Assembly (NCBI RefSeq): GCF_000003815.2
Contig: NC_049984.1
Coordinates: forward strand, 9,678,878-9,740,877
Reading direction: 5' to 3'
From: Branchiostoma floridae
Lineage: Eukaryota > Chordata > Leptocardii > Amphioxiformes > Branchiostomatidae
Length of the DNA: 62,000 nt
In this document: piece after piece, positions 1-10,989 of the stretch
Position numbering within the stretch: the stretch's first letter is position 1
Layout: every line of letters begins with the position of its first letter
The notes under the pieces: model-generated
The model's input: the letters and a program-made list of their open reading frames with translations, nothing else
The model's database searches: none
Told to the model about the DNA's origin: nothing
Program-made: the position numbers and the translations under genes

Positions 1-155
1 CAATGGCAGAGTATCTTCGTCGGCATCAGGGCCATGCCTCCTCGTAATTTAGAGCTCGCTGACAACTCGGCCGAGCTAAATTCTCGATTTGTAAAGGGCG
101 CTTAACACCTACCGGCGACATAACGAATATCTGCGTTATAACCTAGTGCTACTTA

Positions 156-1221
156 AGCCCCGGTCACAAAGCGCGTACGATTCCTTGCGATTCCTTCCGA
201 TGCGCAGGATAATCGCAGTGCGACGTAAGTCGGAAGAAAATCGGAAGCAATGGTTTAAGTATATAAAGCCGTGGTCACAAAGCGCGTAGTGGATCGTACG
301 ATGAGGTCATAAGAGCGTGCCTGCGTCAATCGCAGTGGATCATAGTAAATCGGGGAGCGTCGTATGGCGAAAAATAGAGCTGAAATGGATTTTGAACATG
401 TTCAAAATTTCGCTATCGTCGTAAGATTTTATTTGCCCCCATAGCAGAGTTCATTACGGCAATTTTTGTCTACAGATGAGGTTATAGATTTATGATTTTT
501 TAGCATGTTGTGATGGTTTCAGTTTTCCCTGATATTGTCGATATTGACGAAAAGGGGAAATATATCAGTCGCAACTGCCACAGTCGCAACCAGAGAACAG
601 CGCGCCACGCACAGGTGATGCAGACAAATTGTTTGATCGCTTCATGCACGTGAGTTTATAATTAGATCAAATCTCAGCTCTCGTCGGTCTTGGGTCAGTT
701 TACCATAATCGTAATAACCATGGGGACAACTCGAACATAAAGGCAGGCTCTATGAGTCGGAAATATATATGATATAATTCTTATCATTTGATTTTTGTAT
801 GATGGCATCTTTTTGTTGATAGCATATCATGATCATGACGATCTTCGAAAGAGCCTGACACGTAGAGCCGGCAAGCAGACCGAGATAACCATACCAGTAC
901 TCACGCTTGATTTGAACTTTTGCTTGTAATACTCTTGTTGTCATGGTCTTTTTAAATTTATTTTTACAGTTAAAGATATTATAGGAAGGTATTAAACAGC
1001 TATGTCCACATTTTGTTGGTTAAAGAAGCACAAAGCGGTCAGACGGCTATACAGAAGAGACACAAGTGAAAAATCGTGCGACGCTGGAAAAATTTTGAAC
1101 ACCATCCGATGCGTTGCGATGGCTTGCGATGCTTACGATTTTCTTGCGATGTACTGCGCTCATCGTACGATATGCGGAATAGTCCATCGCAAGGAATCGT
1201 ACGCGCTTTGTGACCGGGGCT
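156..1221. mobile_element. PIF/Harbinger-like MITE, about 1.07 kb
   Basis: The two ends are inverted copies of each other for about 36 bases, starting AGCCCCGGTCACAAAGCGCG (156 onward; its complement ends at 1221). TTA lies immediately outside both ends (153-155 and 1222-1224), which fits the 3-bp TWA target duplication typical of PIF/Harbinger elements. No transposase reading frame is present, so it is non-autonomous. A partial copy of the terminal repeat recurs inside near 266. The right end lies only 36 bp upstream of the first visible exon of the plus-strand esterase gene. The superfamily assignment is inferred from TSD length and terminal repeats only. Bases 1-152, left of it, hold nothing I recognise. 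Confidence 0.65.
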
Positions 1222-1257
1222 TTAGTCATGTCACAGCCGTATCATATATTGATCCAG

Positions 1258-3310
1258 GTCCTAGCTATGAGGTGGGTAAAGGAAAACATCCGGAACTTCG
1301 GAGGTGATCCGGACCTAATCACCATATTTGGAGAGTCTGCCGGTGGCTACAGTGTCTCCTACCACGTGGTTTCTCCACTGAGCAGAGGGCTGTTCAGGAG
1401 AGCCATTTCACAGAGCGGTGTCTTCGGTACAAACCCAGTCCAGCTTAACCCGCTCCGGATAGCGAGGATACAAGCGGAAGAGCTTGGGTGTGACGGAGAT
1501 GACACAGCCGCTCTTGTGGACTGTCTGAGGGAGAAACCAACGGAACAGCTACTAGCCGGTTACGACTTACTCCAACTCAGGCTGGTAGGCTCTAATCTAA
1601 AACCATTCAGGCCCGTGGTTGATGGGTATTTCTTGACTTCTACGCCCGAATACCTGATCCGGAAGCGCCAGGTCAGCCTTGTGGATTATCTGATGGGAGT
1701 AAACGATCATGAGTACGGGTTCATGATGCCGAGAGCATCTCACCTGCCGAACTTCGGCAAGGGGATGACACACGAACTCTGCGCCGCTCTGCTGAGGATG
1801 GGGCTGCAGGATTACGTTGACTACAAGGTATGATGGTAATGTGCACATACACAAATGACGACACAAAGTTTATTTACCGCATAGCATTTATACATGTTTT
1901 TTTCTATAATTGGTCGATAGAGTCGATTGGTAAAGAGCTAAAAGTCGACCTCAATAAAGTGCTATTCCGAGTATATACGCATGTGCAGTGACATACGTTG
2001 TGGGTAATATGTCAAAGATCACTTGTAAACAGTTCTTGTCCCGACCACTGCCTCGATTTGCATAACAACATCCAGACGTGTTTTGTTTTTGTCCCAGGGG
2101 CCTTCATATTTTGACAAATTACTAGTACCCACAATTTAGTTGGGAATCGGGTGCACGAACAATTGAAGGTATCTGCTAATTCTGTTCTTCACACAATACT
2201 TTCTGCACTGTCATAAAAACATTTCTCGTATGCACATCTGTTCATGCCCGTTGTTTTCGTACCACTGGACACTTCCCAGGGTTCGGGACAAGCCATTTTG
2301 ACGGCGATTTTAGAGAGGTACCTTGACCATGCTGACCCTGACGACATCATGGCCATACAGTACCGGTACACCCAGCTGATGGGAGACCTGATGTTTGTGG
2401 CGCCCACACTACGCGCTGCAGATGGACACACAGGTCAGTCTTTTTTTCAGTTACGATGAAACTTGCTGACAAACAATATTCATGAATAAACAAAGGTTCA
2501 AACAAACAATACTAGTAAATAATCTTGTGAACAGAATTCAATATTTTCATCGCCGCCTATCGCCGTGCTCTGGTACCTTTACATGCTCTTTCAAAGTGTC
2601 GTTCTTCATTTCTAGGTGCCGGTGGAAGAGTTCATCTTTACGAGAACCACTACGTCCCGAGCTTCCTGCGCGCTGCTCGGCCGGGCTGGGTGGGGTGTGA
2701 CCATACGGACGACTGGTGGATGGTGGTGGGAGCGCCCTTCACGGACATCCAACTCACCAGCGACGGCAACATATCATTTACTGCTGCCGACAGACAGATG
2801 AGCCTGAAGATGATGGAACTGTTGGCGAACTTTGCCAGAACTGGGTATGTCAACTTTTATTGTTTGTTTGTTTATTTTCATTTAAGCAGGGTTACATCAA
2901 CTAACATGTCACCTGCAGCTGGTTGGCACTTATCAAGGATCCCTGGGGGAGATCCTATACATACAATCATGCGACACAACACAACACAACACGGCACAAC
3001 ACAACACAACACGGCACAACATAACACAACACGACACAACACAACACAACACAACGCACATTGGAAGTTCTAGTCTATCATAAAACTGTCGACCACTCTA
3101 CAAGTTTGTCTTTGTTTAGAAGATTAATGGATTTGTCGTCACTCCAGGAACCCTGCCGAAGAGTGGCCTGTCTACAGCACTGATCACCCAGTCTACATGA
3201 ACCTGAACCTGACGTCTTCTGTTGACGTTGGCCTGAAGTCTGACAGAGTGACGTTTTGGAACAAAGTTGTACCCAAGCTGACCAGGCTTGCTGAACGAGA
3301 TGAACTGTGA
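1258..3310 (+). CDS. Type-B carboxylesterase-like gene, 3' part (copy 1; exons 1258-1827, 2280-2433, 2616-2844, 3148-3310)
   Basis: Predicted alpha/beta-hydrolase of the carboxylesterase/cholinesterase family, cleaving ester bonds, probably in the ER lumen. The first visible exon carries the nucleophile elbow GESAGG and, near its end, the catalytic-acid motif GVNDHEYGF. The third carries the catalytic His in GCDHTDD and ends in NFARTG, as vertebrate CES proteins do. The last exon ends ERDEL-stop, a KDEL-type ER-retrieval signal. Splice sites are GT..AG and the phases agree with the minus-strand paralogues (570, 154, 229 and 163 nt). The exons for the signal peptide, the conserved N-terminal block and the HGG oxyanion loop are not in bases 1-1257; they may lie outside the window or be lost. 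The motif after the nucleophile reads SVSYH where the other copies have SVCYH, and the next Cys is absent. It is tail-to-tail with the pseudogene at 3764-6851. Confidence 0.8.
2973..3056. repeat. (ACAAC)n microsatellite in esterase intron
   Basis: An imperfect pentanucleotide array of ACAAC units with ACGGC variants, inside the last intron of copy 1. Confidence 0.9.
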
Positions 3311-3763
3311 TACGTTTAATTGCCTACGCCAGAAGGCAATGTGTCTGTCTCGTTATGTATGTCGTAATATTGGAACAATGATTCCTAGTTCTATAGATCT
3401 ACTATCCATTGTCTTCTTTCATCAGCACACTAGTCGATAGCGTAGTTCATTTCATGCACAATTAAATGGTTAAACAGAAAAGATGTCCCAACGTTCACTT
3501 TTCTCTACTATTCAACACAAAATATGACATTATACACACGTCAGTGATTACGTTAAGATATTAAATAGTTCGAACAATATAAAAGGTCAATGGATACAAT
3601 ATCATACTACCTTGAATTTAGAAAGTGCTCACCTTGAATTTAGAAAGTGTCATATTCCAAATTTGGGCGCCATGTTAAATACCTTACGATTCTACACATA
3701 ACTACATGTTAAGTTTTGCAATGTCTGCTGTAGTAATACAGAAACATTGCAAAGTGACTATAA
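3311..3763. other. Short intergenic spacer between convergent esterase copies
   Basis: AT-rich 3'-flank shared by two tail-to-tail genes. ATTAAA near 3462 could serve polyadenylation of copy 1. A 20-base segment (CCTTGAATTTAGAAAGTG core) is duplicated in tandem at about 3611-3652. I see no gene here. Confidence 0.5.
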
Positions 3764-4130
3764 CTAGTCTTTGCCAGATGCTGCTACGAGCTTGGGGATG
3801 ACGTCATTCCACAGTTTCATCTTCTCAGTCTTCAGCCCTACGTCAGCAGATGACGTCACGTCCAGCTTCATGTAGGCGGGGTTGTCAGGTGTGTACTGGG
3901 GCCACTCTGGTACCGTGGGGCTGTCAGCTGGGCCGCCGGTACGGTCTGACGGGTTCCTGTAACAGAAATGACGAAAACATTAAAGCCTGTTTGATCCAGA
4001 ATGAAACACTTGCCGTGAGTTAGAAATGCCGTCGTTTTAATGTCTTACCCTAGTCTCTGCCAGACTGACTACGCTGGCTGTTATAGGGGGAATAATTTGC
4101 CAATTTCCCGATTTGTGCCGAATCCTACCA

Positions 4131-4446
4131 TCCCAGATGAACAGTCATGACTTCAAGTACCAGAGTTACCAACCTAGGATTGATTAGATGTGTTCAAAAA
4201 TTCGTATTTCCCATGCAGAACTATCGTAGAGTGGAATTTGTTATCACCAAGCACAGTAGGGGCATCTTCTCTGGATAGCTTTAAAGAACGCTTGCAGATA
4301 GATGTGCAAAAGTTAGGTGTGACGGGTCGTTGAGTGTAATATAACCAGCTGCTGCCGCGCCGTGTGCCTGCGAAGCTGGTGTCACGGTTACGCCGAAGGG
4401 CGGTTATACCGGCTATATAGATACAGATACATACAGATACAGATAA
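4131..4446 (+). mobile_element. Non-LTR retrotransposon 3' fragment
   Basis: This matches the better-preserved copy at 14326-14707: the reverse-transcriptase C-terminal segment (HDFKYQSYQ..R, then FF/YFPRTI.EWN and SLDSFKERL in the intact copy), followed by a short 3'UTR. Here the frame is broken by a stop and a small insertion. It ends in an AGATAC-type repeat tail, as 5'-truncated LINE insertions do. It lies in the last intron of esterase copy B, in the opposite orientation. The clade (CR1/L2/Jockey-like) is not resolved. Confidence 0.7.
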
Positions 4447-5773
4447 ACATCCCCAAAGGAAGGCCTGGTGGAGGCTCGTCTTACCCAGTTCGAGCAAAGT
4501 TTGCCCAATAAGCCATGTAGTCCAGACTGGTCTTCTTATCTTTCTCGGAGAATGCCATAATGCTGCCATCTTGCCGAGGTACGTCTAAAATGGCGGCTCC
4601 AGCCACGATCAGCAGTTCATCGTCGTGGTCGCACCCAACCCAGTCCGGCCGGTCAGCTGACAGGAACGACGGGATGTAATGATTCTCGTACAGGTACACA
4701 TGAGCTGAACCTGAAAATGGATAGTACGTGTATGAAGGAAACATCTAGTATCTGCATCAGAGAAATGTTGAGTTTTTTTAAGTCAGACTATTTTTAACAC
4801 GGATGGCGGGCGCGGACAATCTCAACAAACATTTATCGATGTTGACAAAAGTAACGCTTATCAACGAGCCAATGAACTTGTACTGTGTGGCCAATGGGTC
4901 ATTCTGGTCACCACGGTCGCCGTACGCCTTGCACAGGACTGCCACAATGTCATCTTGGCTAGAAACCTGTCGTCAGAGACCACAACAATGTTTAGATATC
5001 GTTCAGTGATGATGATATGAAGAAGTCCTGGACCTACAAGAATAATGAAATTTACCATGAACGAAATTCAACATAAATTTTTTTTTTTAAACCACCAGAT
5101 ATGTAGATTAATAACAAGAAGAGGGCCATTGGCGTACCGGGTAAGGGTTGCGCACGAGTGTCTTCAGCATGACAGAAAATGTCTCGTCATCCATCCCTTG
5201 ACCAAAGTTGGCTACAGTTGAAGATGGAATCAGGAAACCGCCCTCGTGGTTGTTCACACCAAGAAGGTAGAAGTCCGTGTTTACTTGGCCCTTTTCTAGA
5301 ATGACATCGGGATGTGCAGGAAGAAACACGCCGTCGACAGAGGGAGGAAAGGGAACCGTGAATCCTTCATCAGCAAGTCTCACAAATAAACGCTGATGAG
5401 CTGCGATGATGTCGTCAGCAGACTTCTGCCTGAGGCAGGCCACCATGTTTGCGGTGTCCTTCGTGTCGCAGCCCAGCTCTTCTGCCAACATCACAGCTCT
5501 CTCCAGAGGCTTAGGGACGGTGTCACAGGTCTGACACACCCCGCTCTGAGAGATGGCCCGCTGGAACAGACCCTTACTGAGAGGAGACACCACGTGGTAA
5601 CACACACTCGCAGCGCCGGCAGACTGGCCGAAGATGGTAACCCGGTCCGGGTCTCCTCCGAAGTTTCGGATGTTTTCTTGGACCCAAACCATCACCTGGA
5701 CCTTCAGGTGAAAGATATTGTACGTGATATGATATCCATCCTCGATGCAAGATTTATATCACAGAATTGATTA

Positions 5774-5908
5774 CTGTAAATGTTGGTTTTATGTTTGCGA
5801 TTTTCGCGCTGCAAATTTACCGCGAACTTGAAACCATCGCGAACATTTTTCCATGGCAGTAAGAGACTACAGTGCATGGTGCTACCGCGAACTTAAATGG
5901 ATTTACAG
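5774..5908. mobile_element. Small TA-flanked MITE (CTGTAAAT family)
   Basis: Begins CTGTAAATG and ends ATTTACAG, with TA on both sides, as in Tc1/mariner-type MITEs. The inside is rich in GTTCGCGGT/ACCGCGAAC words. The same family occurs at 20038-20244. It lies in an intron of copy B. Confidence 0.6.
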
Positions 5909-6851
5909 TACTACATAAACGTGTCGTCGTATGAAATAATTATATGTTTAAACTATGTACTGTAATCTCAGTTTTTAAATGTTTTGTGTATTTCTATTGC
6001 TCTCTTCAAGGAAGTTAGTCGCTCTCTAGAATACGTTCAGATTTTCAAATTGGAACGGCTTGTTCAACTCACTTGGTCCAGAAACCCGACATTTCCCGTT
6101 GCGCTGTCGTCCCCGGTGCTGAGGAAGCCGAACGGACCGACGCGGTAGTTGAAAGTTACGACTACAACATCCTGGTGAGCCGCCAGACGTGTAAGGGAAC
6201 TGTTCCCCCATGCCGAGGATCAGTCCGCCACCATGGATCCACAACAGAACCTAGGGCATCATAGATAAGGACAGAAGTATTCAGTGCTGTAATGTGTTGC
6301 AAATCACAATTAGTTTTACCTCAGCCATACAAACATTTTTAAACACTACAATACTAGTTACCCTGAATTTATAAGAAGTTGATTATATGGTGGGGTTTCA
6401 ACACGCCGCCTTTCGAAATTTTGAAACTAAATCTATGGTTGGGGGTTCAGATCAGCCAACAGCCATCAAACTGTCAATGCAATTGTCGCGACGTGTGGCG
6501 TAAACACAAACTGCTATCATACCGGTAATCTAGCGTTTCCCTCGAGTGTTGGCGTGTCGATGTTCACAGTCAGACAGTCTTCATCGGTTATCGTGTGTGG
6601 CAGTTTAGTGGGAATGAGAGCGAACAGAGACATGTCTTGTGGACAAAAGGGTCCCAGTTCAGTAGCATCCCTGACTCCTTCCCATGGAGCAGCAGGCTGA
6701 GGGGCGCGGAACCGCAGGTCTCCGACAGGGGGCGCTGCGTACGGGATGCCCTTGAAGGTGTAGACAGGTTTGTCCGGCAGGTCGTTTGTGTACTGCACCA
6801 TTCCTCGCACCTTGCCGCTGGCCATGGTGACCACAGGATGCGCGTTGCCTC

Positions 6852-8845
6852 CTGATTCGTTTGGTAAAAATGTGCAAAAAAAATAAACAAACTGGAATCC
6901 CACGACTTCATGCATACCCTCTTCGAGTAATTATGTCTCATTACAATCATTGGCGGCAAATGCAAAGACGTCTCTTATAAGCACAATGCATATGAATTCC
7001 TTATGTCCTCCTTTTAAATTACGTCTTGCTAAAAAGCTTTTTTTTCAGGAGGCTACTGTATTGTGCGTCCCCTTACCAATTATCCAAAAATTTATTTGCA
7101 CAATCTATGTCTTATGATATTCTCATTCATCTCACCACACGCAGAAATATGCCATCATTTACCACTAAGGCATTATACAGTTATCTCATTAATTATGCAC
7201 ATCATGTCATGATTTGTATAAGTCAGATCCATTGATGTTCCTCTCGAACCAAGTTACATAGTGCTGAGTAGTAAGTCACTGTCATTTAAAACAATCGAAA
7301 TATAAATTTCCATCTTTAACAATGCATATCGAGTCCTACTTTGCATAGCGGATATATATTGGTCTTCTTCAAAGCTACCAAAATTATGAAAATTCATTCA
7401 CTCCTTTTTGACATGTTGCAAAGTCTGCAACTTAACGTTCCCTGCAGAACGCTGCAAGAGAGCCCAAACGTCTTTCCGACTATAGTGTAGAACAAACGTT
7501 CTATTTGCTATCGGAGTGGGCCCTGTCACAATCGTAAGATCAGACACAACAGTTGACCCGTATCTCGTCCGTGCGGATTGTTCGTGTTCTGATAAGTGAT
7601 TATAATCGATCGTAATGCAATTAAAGGGAGTATCTCACTGATGGCCTGCGGTACACGCGCCACTGATTCCCAGTAGGGTGTGACCTAAGGCTATCAACGA
7701 GAGTGACCTAAATCTTTCAGTCGTAAAAGGAAAACTATGTATGAATACACAGGGCCCGATCGGACATAGCAAGCCCCTCCCAAACATGGCAGTACGTACA
7801 GTACAGCAACAATAAAGGAAACTAGTAGGAGAAACGGGTATCAACACGATGGTCGATGTCGGACCTACATGCCACTTTCTATGTCTTTCTTTGAAAACAG
7901 TCCCAATTTATTAAGTTTAACTGTTTTTGGAGACAATGTTGTCAATTATATATATATTCGTTTGGAACTCAGGGCGTGCAATGTTGACAACATCTGCTTC
8001 TGGGCTCGTAAGAAACAACAAAAGACGATTATTTTTCTCACCCGAAGTGGAAAGACCATGGGGGTGTTCAGCCTCCATTGTATACATGTAACTGCTATTC
8101 TGCCCTCAAAGCTCTTGTGCGACCTCTGTGCAAGTTGTGGATGGTTATGGCGGCAGAGTACAGTATTCCTACGCGACCCCCGGATCAATGACGTAGGTGT
8201 AAAAACATAGTGCGGTCGAAATCTTCAATCGTTCGTAAATACCTTAAAGTACATGTAAGCGAGGGATGAACTTTACTGTGTGGTAGCATAATATGTCGGC
8301 TTTCAGATGGCACGAATGAGATTTTTCAGTTTGGCCTGTCGTTGTATAAATACGCGTGACCTTTACAGCTGGCTGTCTAAGTGAGTCGGCTGCAGTTCCG
8401 GGTGACCCCGCATGACCCTATTTCAAAGAGGGCGTGTCAAAATGTTAAAAAAAACACAATTTTGTTTTTGTTTTTGGTTATTTTGTACGTTGTACCCTTG
8501 ACTTTAACATACTCGTCTATCGTGCTTCCCAAATGCACCCTACTATAATTTTATCCGCGTCGATGTCAGTCACCTTGCGGTCCTTAACTATAGGAAGCCC
8601 CATAGGCCGAAAACTGTACTCTGCTACCTTTATGTTGTTGAATCGACCAAGAGGTCAATGGACAAGACAATTTCAGGGTCTGGATCAGAACAGTGTGTTT
8701 TTTTTGTCTCCTGACTGTGACTTCAGGTTTCTTTATCATGGTCTTGGGTAACGCTGTTTCCCCCACAAAGCAAGTTTCAGACTAAATTGTACGTGTGAAG
8801 TGTGTACGTGATAGCATGGAACAAACAAGTACAGTGCACAAATTT
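6852..8845. other. No gene recognised
   Basis: AT-rich non-coding sequence upstream of esterase pseudogene B. I searched by eye for a minus-strand exon encoding a signal peptide with a donor in the right phase and found none. Short reading frames here resemble nothing I know. Confidence 0.4.
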
Positions 8846-9600
8846 ATTACCTCCATGAAAAATGGAGGTACAGTTTTTGGTGTGTCTGTTTGTGTTACCG
8901 GATATTTGTGGTCACCATAACTCTACAACCTCTGGATGGATTGTAATGATATTTGGTATGTGGGTAGGTGTTGGAAAGACTAAGGTCAGGGTCGGTTTTT
9001 GGCCACCCGGTGTGTGACATTGGTACTGCAGCAGAGCTTTGATTTTTTTTTTATCTTTTGGCCTGGACATGCTATGGTCTTGATTTTGTGGTGGCAGATA
9101 GCTTGTGATGTAAGCTCAGGAAGAAGTGATATACGTTTGGGCCATCTATCGGCTTGCTTTGGAACTGCAGGGGCAATTTTGTTAAAATCTTCCAAGGAGC
9201 ATAACGGAACATAGGACTGATGGATTTCCATAATATTTAGCATGCAGGTAACTTTGGCAGAGATGTAAGTAATGAAGTGCAAATTATGCAAATTTGGACT
9301 TAATTTGCATACTTAATGAGGAAAATCTATAAGTCCTATGGTTTCCATTATAGGACTCAAATACATGTACTATACATGTATATAGTTGGAAGCCAGTTAT
9401 GCAAATAAGTCTATAATTTGCATGATTAATGTGAAAGTGTCCTAATTCTTCTAGGTACACATAGTAAATGATTGGATGTCAACAATGTCACCTGTGTTAG
9501 TTAATCAAAGGTGCAAATAACCAAGCATAAATTATGCAGATATGAAAGTCATTTGCATAATCAGAATATTTCATGGGCGTATGAGGTCTCCGAACTCTTG
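8846..9600. repeat. Dispersed repeat with CCTCCATG palindromic end
   Basis: Starts with a small palindrome (CCTCCATGAAAAATGGAGGT). It continues with a core about the words ACTCTACAACC..GGATGGAT..GATATTTGGTATGTGG, then ..CTGCAG.. and several ATTTGCATAATTAATGAG blocks. Related copies lie at 10275-10440, 18690-19210, 22640-23090, 24685-26040, 29500-30065, 34130-34330 and 45670-45800, in both orientations. It encodes no protein I can see. This looks like a non-autonomous family that is abundant in this genome. Confidence 0.7.
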
Positions 9601-9837
9601 TTTTATAGGGAGTAATGGGCTTTAGTGATCATTCTGTACACGGTTAAATGTTAGAGTGATGGATGTAACCCGAGAACACGTGACTCGGTGAGAGCCGGAT
9701 CATTAGGTGCAGAAAATCCATGGCGTCCCCCGTCCCTGTTGAGGGATGGCTGCATAACCCTGATGTAGATGACTTCTTTTATTCCTCTTACAAAAAAAAG
9801 TCTAGTTCTGTGTTCAAGATTCTTACTTTAAAATGTT

Positions 9838-10132
9838 ATGTGTCAGACAGTCTTCACTGAATCTTGTCTGTTCCGGGAAAGATGCTGAAAATGGTGTTAT
9901 CCTGTGGACAAAAGGGGCCCAGTTCAGTAGCATCCCTGACTCGTTCCAATGGAGCAGCAGGCTGAGGGGTGCGGAACCGCAGGTCTCCGACAGGGGGCGC
10001 TGCGAACGGGATGCCCTTCAAGGTGTAGACAGGTTTGTCCGGCAGGTCATTTGTGTACTGCACCGTTCCTCGCACCTTGCCGCTGGAAGTGGTGACCAGG
10101 AGACACATAGTCAGCGAGGACTGAACCTGCAC
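9838..10132 (-). pseudogene. Orphan carboxylesterase exon (N-terminal block)
   Basis: A stray copy of the second coding exon: GKVRGTVQYTNDLPDKPVY, AAPPVGDLRFR and GPFCPQD are all present. It is closest to the exon at 49965-49625, with which it shares NTIFSIFP. The frame is broken twice: a 2-base loss in the start region (SP-VV lost) and an 8-base loss after IFP, just before the segment that encodes SEDCLT. Sequence upstream of the exon resembles the intron of that paralogue, so this came from genomic duplication and not from reverse transcription of mRNA. No other exon of the gene is nearby. Confidence 0.8.
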
Positions 10133-10274
10133 TTTACAGTATAGTACACTAACACTGTAGATGGACGCGTCGACGTTTTAAAATTTGTCACTGAAAGTTA
10201 AAATAACAACGTGTTGGACCAAATGATACAATGCTCAAAGTCGAACTTGACCTTTAGAGCTTCACATTATAATC

Positions 10275-10440
10275 TTCGCCAAGAGGGTTATGTTTTCGGG
10301 AGAGTGTGTCAAAAGTCTGTCTTTTTGTCTGTCTGTCTGTCTGTTTGTTTGTGTTCTTGTGAACAGCATAACTCAAGAAGCTTCATAGATGGCATTGATA
10401 AGCCAAAAAGCAGTTACTCAAGCAACTGGATATGATTTCG
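10275..10440 (+). repeat. Dispersed repeat fragment (CTTCGCCAAGAGGGTTATG family)
   Basis: Contains CTTCGCCAAGAGGGTTATGTTTTCGG, a run of TGTC repeats and GAACAGCATAACTCAAGAAG, all shared with the copies at 24685 and 45670. Confidence 0.65.
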
Positions 10441-10514
10441 GAAACGACCAGACGTTTCAGATGGCATCCATCATCTTTCGTCAATGGCACTCAGGGAAGT
10501 GATCTAGGAGCAAC

Positions 10515-10820
10515 TGGTCTTTTATATCCTAACTATGAATGCAAAAGAGCTGAAGACAATGGAACTTTTCGGCACTTCGGACATATCCCCCCCCCCCCCC
10601 CCCCACGCGACAAACATTAGCCCGTGTACTGTAGCCCAAGCAACAGGAGCTAATTGACTAATTTGCATCAGTCTGATGTTAACTTTGCCTTACATTTGTT
10701 TCCCATTGGAATCCAAAATTGTCTTCAGCTTGAATTTGTCTTACCTTGTTTCCTATTGGACATCCAAAATTGTCCTCAGCTCTTTTGCATCCATAGTTAG
10801 GGTATAAAAGACATGCGATA
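10515..10820. repeat. Inverted-repeat element
   Basis: The arms at about 10518-10562 and 10770-10815 are reverse complements (core CTAACTATGAATGCAAAAGAGC and its complement with one change). A run of about 17 C residues near 10588 lies between them. The arrangement is MITE-like; no TSD was resolved. Confidence 0.55.
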
Positions 10821-10989
10821 GTTATGACCTTTGGCTGGTACCGTAGATAAATCATGGACATCATGGCCTCATGTACATAATTTGTGAGCAAATACTACAG
10901 AAGCCTTCTTTGCGAAGACTTTCATACTTTGAACAATATGTGTTTCTCGGGTAGAGACGATGATCAACTGGTGTGATTTATTTAAAAAA

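Larger units (their letters stand above)
3764..6851 (-). pseudogene. Carboxylesterase-like pseudogene (copy B; exons 6851-6523, 6250-6073, 5701-5138, 4966-4801, 4710-4485, 3956-3764)
   Basis: Six exons align with the intact paralogues downstream. The catalytic motifs survive: HGGG (exon 6250-6073), GQSAGA with NHEGG (exon 5701-5138) and CDHDDEL (exon 4710-4485). Three signs of decay are visible. (1) Exon 6250-6073 is 178 nt where all paralogues have 180; a 2-base deletion near 6183-6188 shifts the frame just after the oxyanion loop. (2) The second half of exon 4966-4801 is unlike its paralogues, lacking the GDQ..VAPT motif, and needs a weak donor. (3) The C-terminus reads GKD-stop, and the next codons are TTA TAG: one G-to-T change has turned a KDEL tail into KD-stop. 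No signal-peptide exon was found upstream. Its introns hold a LINE tail and a small MITE. A base-calling error at 6183-6188 could mimic the frameshift. Confidence 0.78.

Noticed and set aside
1002-1307. 101-codon plus-strand frame inside the MITE
   Set aside because: It lies within the transposon and crosses its terminal repeat into the intron; not transposase-like.
9833-10144. Plus-strand frame of 103 codons, and similar ones at 6595-6855, 49760-49975 and 58338-58646
   Set aside because: All are the antisense of the same esterase exon; the repeated similarity simply mirrors the sense coding sequence.
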